Positions 18,776-27,268 of a DNA stretch of 64,000 bases are shown here, piece after piece. Position 1 is the stretch's first letter, and each line of letters opens with the position of its first letter. The notes below the pieces were generated by a model that worked only from the letters and a program-made list of their open reading frames with translations, was not told the origin of the DNA and did not search any database. This stretch comes from Bin55 sp965205545 (GTDB lineage Bacteria > Pseudomonadota > Gammaproteobacteria > Pseudomonadales > Azotimanducaceae), in assembly GCA_965205545.1 (NCBI GenBank), contig OZ242170.1, forward strand, positions 248,001 to 312,000. Direction: 5' to 3'. A program made the translations under genes and the position numbers.

Positions 18776-20824
18776 CTAACCCCCTTGAAGTTCCACGAAT
18801 CGACGATACGGACCGTCTTCTCTTTGCATCAACGTTTCGTGATCCCCAATATCTTTGATCTCGCCCTCATCCATGAACACAATGCTGTCCGCTCGTCGGA
18901 TCGTGGACAACCGATGGGCAATCACGATCACAATGCGATCATCCGACAAGTCGCGTAGTTTTCTAACGAGTTCGTTCTCTGTTTGAGGATCCAACGCTGC
19001 GGTAGGCTCGTCGAGAATCAATACGCGCGTGTCCCGGACTAGCCCCCTCGCGATCGATAGGCGTTGTTGTTGCCCAACGGAGAGATTGTCCCCAGACTTC
19101 CCGAGGACATGATCAATGCCGTCAGGTAGTTCCTCGATGAATTCCATGCACCCAGCTGTCGTGAGAGCGTCGATCATTTGTTCTTCCGTAGCGTCCGGAT
19201 TGGCTAGAAGGAGATTTGAACGGATGGATTCTGACAAGAGCATGTGTTCCTGATAGACGTAGGAAACTTGATTGCGCAACGATTCGATGTTGAAGTCATC
19301 GATATTCTGTCTGTCGAATCGCACTTCTCCTTGTGTGGGGCGCAAAAACCCTGGAATGAGATACGCGAGGCTAGTCTTGCCCGAGCCAGTAGGACCAACG
19401 AGAGCGACTAGCTGATTCATGTCCAGATCAAGATTGATATGGTGCAGCGCATCACGACCGTCGGGATACTTGTAGGAAATATTGCTGAGGCTTATCTTCC
19501 TTCGGACGATGGGAAGATCAGGTTTGCCGTCGTGGCGGTCTCCATCGACCTCATAGTCCAAAAAGAAGAACACTCTTCGTGCTGCCGCGGCTTGATCTTG
19601 AAGATTTACCCAAATGCGCCCAATGCCCGAGAAAATCCCGCGAAGCTGAATGTACATACCGAACAGTGCAGCAAAGTCACCAACAGTCATCTTCCCCTCG
19701 ATCACTAGATTGGTTACAAGCCAAGCCATATAGAAGCCAATTGGCCACTGCGCTATTTCTATGGCGATCCCGATCCCTACCCATACAACGAGATTCAGTC
19801 GTTCGCGCCAATAGGCATGAGCACTTTTCTTTGCAAAGCGTTCCTTCTCTTCCTCCATCCCACCTAGGCTCTGGACTGCTGTGATGTTGTCCATTGCCTC
19901 TTCCATGGCATTTGTTGTCGCCGAACCTGCGGCTCTTTGATTTTGGCTGACTCGACGTATGTGCTTTGAGAAGGGAATCGCTGCAAAAAAGGTTACAGGG
20001 AACATCACGGCGCACAGCAAAATATGCGAGAACTCGGCTAGGTGGCCATACGTCCATTGAAGTTGATAGAACGTTAGACCAAGAGATACGAGGAGAAAGA
20101 ATGGGGCAAACGTCAATTCGGTAATGCATGTGTAGACCATTGGGGTGTCGTAAAGGACACGGTAGATGCGATCGCCTATGCGCTGATCGTCGACTGTGGA
20201 CATGCGCGATCGTATGAGTCTGACAAATAGGCTGCGTCTGAGTCCATTCACCACGCGTTGAGTCAAACGAACATCGACCCAGAACTCTATGAGTCCCCAT
20301 ATGCCACTTGCACCACTTCCACCTGAGCTAATTTGATTCTCCGCACGGCTCGCAGTGTCGCGTCCGCTGAATTGACCCGCTCCTGTTTCTCCTACTCGGG
20401 TCCCAATCACAAACAGGCCAACTAGCGTGATCACAACAATCAAACCCATGATTTCCATTCTCTCGAGACCTTCCATCAATCGGAGAATTGGTGTCATGTG
20501 TGGCGGAAAGTAGACTTGACCTACGACTAGAGGGATGCCGAGGATCACGTGGTCTACAACGATCTTTCCAAACCACTGAAGGAATATCCCAGGAATGATC
20601 AATACGGCACTGAGAAACCACTTCGCGGCAAAGAGTCCTTTTGCGTAACGAACAAGCCGTAGTCCTCGTAACAGTACGCCAAGAGCTTCTTTTTCTTTAA
20701 GTTCTGCGTCTAGGTCTAGCTGATCGTCGAATTCCTCAATGGTCTGAAAACCGCTAAGTAGGGAGTGGTCCTTTTGTGTGGTATCGACGGAAGCGTCAAC
20801 GTTGCGTTTGCGAATAAACTTCAT
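18776..20824 (-). CDS. ABC exporter half-transporter, second gene of a coupled pair
   Basis: A 682-residue fused permease-ATPase. After a hydrophilic N-terminus of about 50 residues comes the exporter membrane domain with an enlarged first extracytoplasmic loop (roughly residues 95-150, including GQVYFPPHMTPILRLMEG) and a Gly/Ser-rich stretch (ENQISSGGSGASG). The ATPase follows: Walker A GPTGSGKTS near residue 475, signature LSVGQQQR near 580, Walker B with Glu LILDEPTAALD, switch His in IAHR. The start codon overlaps the stop of the upstream gene by one base (TAATG), so translation is coupled and a heterodimer is likely. Both subunits retain the catalytic Glu. Substrate unknown. Confidence 0.85.
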   Translation of the reverse strand: MKFIRKRNVDASVDTTQKDHSLLSGFQTIEEFDDQLDLDAELKEKEALGVLLRGLRLVRYAKGLFAAKWFLSAVLIIPGIFLQWFGKIVVDHVILGIPLVVGQVYFPPHMTPILRLMEGLERMEIMGLIVVITLVGLFVIGTRVGETGAGQFSGRDTASRAENQISSGGSGASGIWGLIEFWVDVRLTQRVVNGLRRSLFVRLIRSRMSTVDDQRIGDRIYRVLYDTPMVYTCITELTFAPFFLLVSLGLTFYQLQWTYGHLAEFSHILLCAVMFPVTFFAAIPFSKHIRRVSQNQRAAGSATTNAMEEAMDNITAVQSLGGMEEEKERFAKKSAHAYWRERLNLVVWVGIGIAIEIAQWPIGFYMAWLVTNLVIEGKMTVGDFAALFGMYIQLRGIFSGIGRIWVNLQDQAAAARRVFFFLDYEVDGDRHDGKPDLPIVRRKISLSNISYKYPDGRDALHHINLDLDMNQLVALVGPTGSGKTSLAYLIPGFLRPTQGEVRFDRQNIDDFNIESLRNQVSYVYQEHMLLSESIRSNLLLANPDATEEQMIDALTTAGCMEFIEELPDGIDHVLGKSGDNLSVGQQQRLSIARGLVRDTRVLILDEPTAALDPQTENELVRKLRDLSDDRIVIVIAHRLSTIRRADSIVFMDEGEIKDIGDHETLMQREDGPYRRFVELQGG

Positions 20825-22908
20825 TACGCCACTCCGTCCTCGACGCCTCGATTTTCCGCGTCGACGAAACGCCGGTAGCGACCTGCTGGGTCTTGCATCA
20901 GGTCGTCATGGGTTCCAACTTCGACGATGTCGCCGTCTTCTAGAAACGCAATTTGATCAGCATTTTTTATCGTTGAAATACGATGGGTAATGACGAAGAC
21001 GAGCTTGTCGTGTCCCCACGTAGAGAGGTTGGCAAGCACGCGTTGCTCTGTCTCAGCATCCAATGAGGCAGTTGGTTCGTCGAGTATGAGAATGGGATTG
21101 TTGCGAATAACAGCCCTTGCAATCGTTAGGCGTTGTCGCTGGCCAGAGGATAGCTTGCTTCCGCGCTCGCCGAGTCGCGTGTCATAACGTTTTTCGAGAC
21201 TCTCAATAAAGTCATCGATACAGGCAATTCGAGCAGCCTGCGCGACGTCGTCATCAGAGACGTTTTTGATTGCATATGCAATATTCTCTTTGATGGTTCC
21301 CGTAAAGAGCACGTTTTTCTGGAGTGCGATGGCACAGTTGGTCCTGATATCGTCGATCCGGAATTCACGGACGCTAATGTCGTTGATGCGAACCGAACCC
21401 GCCTGGGGGTCGTAGAGGCGCAAAAGCAGCGCCATGAGAGTCGATTTTCCAGATCCAGTACCTCCGACTACGGCAGTAATGGTCCCTGCCTGCGCCTGCA
21501 ACGTTGCTCCAGTTAGCACCGGAGCGTCTGGTTGGTAGCTGAAGTGTACGTCATTCCATGCCACAGAAGCCACTTTCTTTGGAAATTCCTTTGGTTGAGG
21601 CGGATCGACGACCATGGGTTTAAGGTCAAGGAAGTAAAACGCTCTTTCCAACCCAATAAAGAGATCTTGCAGCATGCACCACAGGCGGACCAATCCGCGT
21701 CCGCGACCTGAAATCTCTCCGATTCTCCCATTGGCCTGATTGAAGGCTGCATAATTCCAAACTGCAAACCCGACGAACATCGTTGCCCATGCCGGAAAGT
21801 TGGTTTCACGGGCCTCCACCACCCAGCTAACGATCAAATATTCGAGTCCAATGACAACAAGCGCCCCCATGACTCCTACAACCAGCGACAACAGCACCAT
21901 CCCAAATCGGAGGTAAAGAGCTCGGTCAAGGGCATACTGCGAGTCGACGTCAAACCTTTGAATCATGGTTGCTTCAGCCTGGCTTGCCTTTACAACCTTC
22001 AGGCATGCAAACGTTTCCTGGAGTCTCGATGTAAAGTCGCTGTTCGCGACTCGATTCGCCACGGACAATTGACGAATCTTCGGAGTTGCAAGTGCCGTAA
22101 TCACGAACATGGGGATAAGCGAGGCAAGTACTGCAATACCCAATCGCCAATCAAACGCCATAAGAAATGCCATGGCAAACAACAAATCTCGAAGCGTCTC
22201 GAACGGACCAATTACACACTCTTCGAGTACGTTCACGATCATGGAGCTATCTTGGTAGATGCGATAGATGGCGTCTCCTGATCGGTGGCTCTGATGAAAC
22301 GACAGCGACAAGTACTCCAGTTTCTCTATCATGGCGACTCTTAGGTTTTGGTTCACGTTTTGCCACACCCAGGTGCCGTAGTAGTAAAAGAACATAGTCA
22401 ATAGCATTTCAAAGATGACGCCGACAAGGAACCAGCCAAGCATTCGATTGCGTACGGTCTTCCGTTGCCCCTCAGTTAGGTCTTCACCTGCAAAACCCTG
22501 AGCGGCAACTCTTGCTTTAGCCTCCTCGTTGAGAAATTCCTCGCGAACATAAGTTTCGTCGACCACAATGAGGAATGCTTGTGCGGGCTGAAGCTTGTCG
22601 TTGATTAGCATCTTGTTGTCCCACATGTCGCTGGAAACGGCACCGGTGAATGTCCACAAGACCGTGAGCAATGCTCCAATACAGAACATCAAGATGATGT
22701 GAAACATCATGGGACGCATAAAGGGGATCGACCGCGCGATGAGACGGACGATCAGTACGCCGGAGATCTTGGGGGTCTCGTCTGAATCTCCGAGTTCGCG
22801 TGCGACTGATTTGGAGCCAAACCTTTCAAGGACTCCCATCGCTCGGGCAATTAGGTTTCGAACAAGCCGGAGTATGCGATTCGGCAAGCTACTAGGATCT
22901 TGGTTCAT
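20824..22908 (-). CDS. ABC exporter half-transporter, first gene of a coupled pair
   Basis: A 694-residue fused permease-ATPase starting with ATG 22908, preceded by AAAGGA. The membrane domain has a long loop after the first helix (residues about 100-170) rich in charged residues. ATPase motifs: Walker A GGTGSGKST near residue 479, signature LSSGQRQR near 584, LILDEPTASLD, ITHR. Its stop codon overlaps the start of the second half-transporter. The pair differ from the MsbA-like exporter at 13.4 kb in length and loop structure. No C39 peptidase domain is present. The operon runs divergently from the secreted TldD/TldE array, with a 517-base gap; a functional link is possible but unproven. Confidence 0.85.
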   Translation of the reverse strand: MNQDPSSLPNRILRLVRNLIARAMGVLERFGSKSVARELGDSDETPKISGVLIVRLIARSIPFMRPMMFHIILMFCIGALLTVLWTFTGAVSSDMWDNKMLINDKLQPAQAFLIVVDETYVREEFLNEEAKARVAAQGFAGEDLTEGQRKTVRNRMLGWFLVGVIFEMLLTMFFYYYGTWVWQNVNQNLRVAMIEKLEYLSLSFHQSHRSGDAIYRIYQDSSMIVNVLEECVIGPFETLRDLLFAMAFLMAFDWRLGIAVLASLIPMFVITALATPKIRQLSVANRVANSDFTSRLQETFACLKVVKASQAEATMIQRFDVDSQYALDRALYLRFGMVLLSLVVGVMGALVVIGLEYLIVSWVVEARETNFPAWATMFVGFAVWNYAAFNQANGRIGEISGRGRGLVRLWCMLQDLFIGLERAFYFLDLKPMVVDPPQPKEFPKKVASVAWNDVHFSYQPDAPVLTGATLQAQAGTITAVVGGTGSGKSTLMALLLRLYDPQAGSVRINDISVREFRIDDIRTNCAIALQKNVLFTGTIKENIAYAIKNVSDDDVAQAARIACIDDFIESLEKRYDTRLGERGSKLSSGQRQRLTIARAVIRNNPILILDEPTASLDAETEQRVLANLSTWGHDKLVFVITHRISTIKNADQIAFLEDGDIVEVGTHDDLMQDPAGRYRRFVDAENRGVEDGVA

Positions 22909-23425
22909 CTAAATCCTTTTTGCTTCGTTCCCACGGTTGTACAACGTACGCCACGGGAAGTCCACTCTATCCGACAAGTGTTATAGCACAACGACGAAAA
23001 GCACCCTGAGAACGTATACAGAGTATTGCGCTCGCTAGACGGTTAGTGGCGGGAGGATGGTTTAACGTTCGACTTATAACACGTTTTGAGCGACATCGTT
23101 GCTATTCAGGGCTCCCTGCTTGGTTCGACAGCAAGCCCATCGCACTCGTTTCGAGGAATTGGATCACGAAGAACACAGAGTCCTGGTTGCCAAATTCCAT
23201 GAACCAATGACATCGACATCGCTAATGCACATGGACGCAAGCTGCCTTGAAGTTGCGAGGTACTTAACCGATCTGGAGAACCAAAGTAGGTATGTTGTCG
23301 GGTACTCTCGACCCCGCTAACTTAGTTCACAGCCGATTTTCTGCACTCGAGCTATTCCACAACTATACTGCTAGCCGTAGGAGTGAACCCAATTGCCAGG
23401 TTATGCAAGCCTTGGATGACCAACC
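22909..23425. other. Divergent intergenic region before the TldD/TldE array
   Basis: 517 bases between the ABC pair and the first TldE-like gene. It must hold the promoters of both. A palindrome GTTGTACAAC sits at 22936-22945, 28 bases upstream of the ABC start. An open frame at 23099-23320 (TTG start, 73 codons) has no ribosome site and no recognisable product. No clear -35/-10 pair was found. Confidence 0.5.
22933..22944. promoter_or_regulatory. TTGTACAA palindrome upstream of the ABC exporter pair
   Basis: The 12-base string ACGGTTGTACAA occurs here and again at 47964-47975, in front of the PhyH-type gene. The core TTGTACAA is self-complementary, as an operator would be. Two copies may be chance. 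Confidence 0.25.
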
Positions 23426-25270
23426 ATGAGCACGTACAGGATCACTTTTTTGTTTGTTGTAGGCGCACTGGTTACAACACCAGGAGTTGGAGAGAGTGAA
23501 AGTACCGCAATATTGGACGATGTATTGGTTGAAGCGCTGCGAGATGAGATGGATCGGTCGCTTCGCGAGCTTCAGCTGGATAATGAATCCAAACCTTATT
23601 TCATTGCCTACTCGGTTACCGAGGAAAGTACAGTAGATGCGACGTACGTACTAGGCGCACACACCCAATCAACCGAAACAAGAAATCGATTTCTAACAGT
23701 CAGTGTGCGGGTTGGTTCTCCCAATCTCGACAATTCCAACTATGTATCGGGTAGTGACCGACTTAGCGACATTGGAAGCTATGAGGTGGGGATTAGGCAT
23801 CAGTTGCCTCTATCCAATGACTATTACGAGCTAAGACGGGAAATCTGGTTGGCAACCGATGCGGCATACAAGAAAGCCATTGGCGAATTTACTGGAAAAA
23901 GTGCAGCTCTTGCGAGTCGAAGGGATTCACAAAGACCAAAGGATTTCAGTAGCGAGGACCAATTCGTCTACACCTCTCCCATCAAACACTCGGTTTCTGG
24001 TTTGGAGGAAGTTTCGGCGATTGCAAAGGGCTTGTCAGCGACATTTGGCGCTTACCCGCCACTCTTGAACTCTTCAACACGAGTGACATCGATTGCGACA
24101 AAACGCTTGTACATCGACTCAGGTGAGAATTTCAATCGTTACGAGAGTGGAATTTGCTCCGCAATCTCTCAAGCGAGCATTCGAACTCCATCTGGACTAC
24201 AGATTCCGCTCTCCACGAGCAGTTACGCAAGGGATTGCAATGACTTAAGAGAAATCACCACGCTCAAATCGGAAGTTGCCAGCATGGCAAAACAACTATT
24301 GACATTGCAGTCTGCGGAAGTGCTGGACTTCTACGACGGACCAGTGCTCGTTGAGGGGCCTGCTGCAGCACAATTCTTTGGCCAAGCGTTGGTCGGGCGT
24401 TTAGGGGCTACTCCAAAGAGTGTAACGGAGGACACTACAGGGTTTGGGATTGGTGCGATGCTTGTCGAGGCAGCAACCGACAATCCATTTGTTGATCGGC
24501 TTAACACAATGGTCTTTCCCGCATTTCTTAGTGTTGTGAACGATCCAACTATTACTGAACACAACAATAGTCCTTTACTTGGGAGCTACGTTGTAGACGA
24601 AGAGGGCATGCCGGCAAGGCGTACAGAACTAATAACAAACGGCATGCTGAAGCGATTGTTAACAACTCGTGCACCAACCAATGAATTCCAACAGACTACG
24701 GGCAGTGCTAGGGGTTTAGGTGGTCCGCGTCCAGGCAATCTGTTTATAGATTCCGTAGACGGTGTCTCGATGGCTGAGCTAAGGTCTACATTGATGGGTA
24801 TGGTGGAAGAAAACGGACAGGAATTCGCGTTGCTTGTTCGACAGATCATGAGCGTGAACGACATTCCGTTTGCTGATCCAGAATCAGTGATTTCGCCATT
24901 GGTGGCGCTTATGGGAGACGAAACCGGATCGTTGCCCACGGCGATTGCCTATAAGGTCTTTCCAGACGGACGCGAGGTTCCCGTGCTTCCGTTAGTCGTT
25001 GCAGATTTTTCCGATCGGATTTATCGCGAAATCGTTGCTGTTTCAGATCAACGATGGAAGCGAGATCTGTACTTGGCAGAAACGGCTATAGCTGAGCACG
25101 GTTTACAAACAGCCAAACCTGGCGAACTTGCCGAACAGAAAGCAGGATTTCAGACGTTTGTGTCTATTGTCTCTCCCGCTTTGGTCTTTGAAGAGGTAGC
25201 CTTCAAGTCGGCAAACATTGTTGACACACCGTCGCCCGTTTTTTCGCCACCTGTACCGGTCGAAAGGTAA
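23426..25270 (+). CDS. Secreted TldE/PmbA-like protein (E1, orphan at head of array)
   Basis: 614 residues with a Sec signal peptide (hydrophobic ITFLFVVGALVTTPGVG, likely cut before ES). The shared block DEMDRSLRELQL...PYFIAYSVTEEST follows. The TldE-like core contains DFYDGPVLVEGPAAAQFFGQ where D-type proteins carry HExxxH, so it lacks the zinc motif. Later conserved elements are NDPTITEHNNSPLLGSY, GMPARRTELITNGMLKRLLTTR, and GSARGLGGPRPGNLFI. Cys244 and Cys271 form the C-X26-C pair seen in all five E proteins. Tail: VFSPPVPVER. In the E. coli pair, TldE is the non-catalytic partner that completes the heterodimer. Here no TldD gene precedes it, and D1 begins 276 bases later. ATG 23426 is the natural start. 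Confidence 0.85.
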   Translation: MSTYRITFLFVVGALVTTPGVGESESTAILDDVLVEALRDEMDRSLRELQLDNESKPYFIAYSVTEESTVDATYVLGAHTQSTETRNRFLTVSVRVGSPNLDNSNYVSGSDRLSDIGSYEVGIRHQLPLSNDYYELRREIWLATDAAYKKAIGEFTGKSAALASRRDSQRPKDFSSEDQFVYTSPIKHSVSGLEEVSAIAKGLSATFGAYPPLLNSSTRVTSIATKRLYIDSGENFNRYESGICSAISQASIRTPSGLQIPLSTSSYARDCNDLREITTLKSEVASMAKQLLTLQSAEVLDFYDGPVLVEGPAAAQFFGQALVGRLGATPKSVTEDTTGFGIGAMLVEAATDNPFVDRLNTMVFPAFLSVVNDPTITEHNNSPLLGSYVVDEEGMPARRTELITNGMLKRLLTTRAPTNEFQQTTGSARGLGGPRPGNLFIDSVDGVSMAELRSTLMGMVEENGQEFALLVRQIMSVNDIPFADPESVISPLVALMGDETGSLPTAIAYKVFPDGREVPVLPLVVADFSDRIYREIVAVSDQRWKRDLYLAETAIAEHGLQTAKPGELAEQKAGFQTFVSIVSPALVFEEVAFKSANIVDTPSPVFSPPVPVER

Positions 25271-25546
25271 GTCGTCCAAGCGTATTCACCTATATGCCAT
25301 ACGACGGCCGCAACAGAAGAAATCCCGGTCCACCTTGTTGATCTCAGCCACAAAGAGATTTCCTGCATGGGAGGTCTGAAGCAGACTCTCGATCGAGATG
25401 AAGGCACAATTTTCAAAACTGTATTGGCGCGGGAATCCTGCTCTTGAATGTCATTAAAGCCCGCAATGTGCGTTGTCATCGTCGAACGAATGTAAAGCAG
25501 CCCGCGTACGATATTATGAGACAGTACTTTCCGGGGGAATGAATTC
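25271..25546. other. Gap between E1 and D1
   Basis: 276 bases. It holds a strong purine-rich ribosome site (CCGGGGGAA) just before the GTG start of D1 at 25547. Only very short frames occur, for example 26 codons at 25367-25447 without a ribosome site. A promoter for the D1-E2 pair could be here, but none is obvious. Confidence 0.4.
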
Positions 25547-27268
25547 GTGAAACTACCAAAAGAATCAAGGTTGACACTCGGCTTTCTAGTTGCCATTTTG
25601 GCATTTGCACCTTCATCATTGAGTGCAGAAACACTCGACGTAATGAAGAAGGAACTAGATCGAGCTTTTGAGGCTCTGCAAGTCGAAGAGGAACCACCTT
25701 ACTACATTAGCTACGAGATAACCGAAGATGCGGTTGCGTCGGTAAGTGGCGGATTCGGTGAGATTAACTCAGAGAACCACACTATATCTCGCTATCTTGA
25801 TATAGACCTGCGAGTTGGTGACTATTCGCTCGACAACACGCACCCTATAGGGAATAGGGGATTTGGTGGATTCCTCTCGCGTGGCGGTCCAACGATGATT
25901 GGCGTTGAACACGACGAATCTCTTCGAACAACGCTGTGGTATCGAACCGATGCTGCATACAAACAAGCCGTTTCACAGTACAAGAATGTCAAGTCGGAGA
26001 TTCAATCCAGAGTTGAAGCGGACGATAAATCCGGCGATTTCTCGGAAGCCCCGGCATCTGAGTATTCCATGGACAGCGAGGAACTTGTCGCCGACACAGC
26101 TGCATGGGGACAGAAACTGCGCCAATATACGAAGCCGTTTGCTCAAGCAGAGTTCATTCAAGGCAATTCCGCAAACATTACCGGCGATGTGGAAACCCGA
26201 TGGTTTGTCAATACTGACGGTTCCAAGATCAAGATGTCGCGACCACTCTACCGAATGGTTGTTCAAGCTACCGCAAAGGCTGACGATGGCATGGTCTTGT
26301 CTCTAGTGGAAACCTTCGAAGCAAGTTCGGCTGAACAGCTACTTGACGACGAAAAAATTCTGACCGCCGTCAATAAGATGATCGATGACCTGGAAGCACT
26401 TCGAGTTGCTCCTCTCGTAGACCCATATACCGGTCCAGCGATACTCTCGGGCAGAGCCACGGGAGTGTTCTTCCACGAGATTCTTGGCCACAGGCTGGAA
26501 GGCCATCGGCAAAAGAACGAAGACGAGGGTCAGACATTTCGCAAGCAGATTGGCAAGCAATTGCTTCCCAAAACGTTTTCCGTAGTGTTCGATCCTTCAA
26601 TTGATAGATGGGGCGACATAGAACTGTCCGGGACCTTCAAGTATGACAATGAAGGTGTGGCTGGAGAGCGAGTAGTCGCCATCGAGAAGGGCATCCTAAA
26701 GGGATTCCTAATGTCTAGGTCACCTATCGAAGGATTTCCAGCATCAAATGGACATGGACGCAAAAACTATGGAAACAGAGTTGTTGCGCGCCAATCCAAC
26801 CTGATCGTCGAGGTAGACGACCCCTATTCGCCTGCGGAACTTCAAGAATTGCTACTAGAAAGGGTAAGGGAACAGGGCAAAGATTTTGGGCTTTACTTCG
26901 ACAACATAACCGGCGGTTTCACAATGACCGGTAGAACAATGCCCAATGCTTTCAACGTTACTCCTGTCTTGGTCTACAAGATTCATCTGGATGGAACGAG
27001 AGAAATTGTGCGGGGTGTGGACTTGATAGGCACACCGCTCACTACCTTCAGTCGCGTGGAAGCCGCCGCTTCCGATTACGATGTATTCAATGGAATGTGC
27101 GGTGCAGAATCTGGTTGGGTCCCTGTGTCCGCCGTTGCGCCTTCGATTCTTGTAACCCAGGTCGAAGTGCAAAAGAAGGCAAGTTCCCGCGATATTCCTC
27201 CAATTCTCCCCTCTCCGGTACAAGGTCCAATTGACACCTCAATTCAGGTTTTCGGAGGTGAGCAGTGA
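25547..27268 (+). CDS. Secreted TldD-like metallopeptidase (D1)
   Basis: 573 residues, GTG start with GGGGGAA upstream. Signal peptide MKLPKESRLTLGF...SSLSA, cut before ET. The N-terminal block is RAFEALQVEEEPPYYISYEITED. The catalytic region has YTGPAILSGRATGVFFHEILGH followed by RLEGHRQ. The HExxxH histidines are 310 and 314, and the third ligand Cys518 is in FNGMCGAESG, matching the His-His-Cys zinc site of TldD. Other family blocks: FSVVFDPSI, YDNEGVAGERVV, GHGRKNYGNRVVARQSNL, GGFTMTGRTMPNAFNVTPVLVYK. Conserved tail SSRDIPPILPSPV. Predicted to be an active exported peptidase, periplasmic or on the outer surface. Its stop overlaps the E2 start by four bases (GTGA). Confidence 0.88.
   Translation: MKLPKESRLTLGFLVAILAFAPSSLSAETLDVMKKELDRAFEALQVEEEPPYYISYEITEDAVASVSGGFGEINSENHTISRYLDIDLRVGDYSLDNTHPIGNRGFGGFLSRGGPTMIGVEHDESLRTTLWYRTDAAYKQAVSQYKNVKSEIQSRVEADDKSGDFSEAPASEYSMDSEELVADTAAWGQKLRQYTKPFAQAEFIQGNSANITGDVETRWFVNTDGSKIKMSRPLYRMVVQATAKADDGMVLSLVETFEASSAEQLLDDEKILTAVNKMIDDLEALRVAPLVDPYTGPAILSGRATGVFFHEILGHRLEGHRQKNEDEGQTFRKQIGKQLLPKTFSVVFDPSIDRWGDIELSGTFKYDNEGVAGERVVAIEKGILKGFLMSRSPIEGFPASNGHGRKNYGNRVVARQSNLIVEVDDPYSPAELQELLLERVREQGKDFGLYFDNITGGFTMTGRTMPNAFNVTPVLVYKIHLDGTREIVRGVDLIGTPLTTFSRVEAAASDYDVFNGMCGAESGWVPVSAVAPSILVTQVEVQKKASSRDIPPILPSPVQGPIDTSIQVFGGEQ

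Noticed and set aside
23099..23320. 73-codon open frame before the peptidase array
   Set aside because: TTG start, no ribosome site, no recognisable motif; it sits in the probable promoter region.
25367..25447. 26-codon ORF between E1 and D1 as a possible precursor peptide
   Set aside because: No Shine-Dalgarno, no leader or core pattern, and no counterpart in the other gaps of the array.
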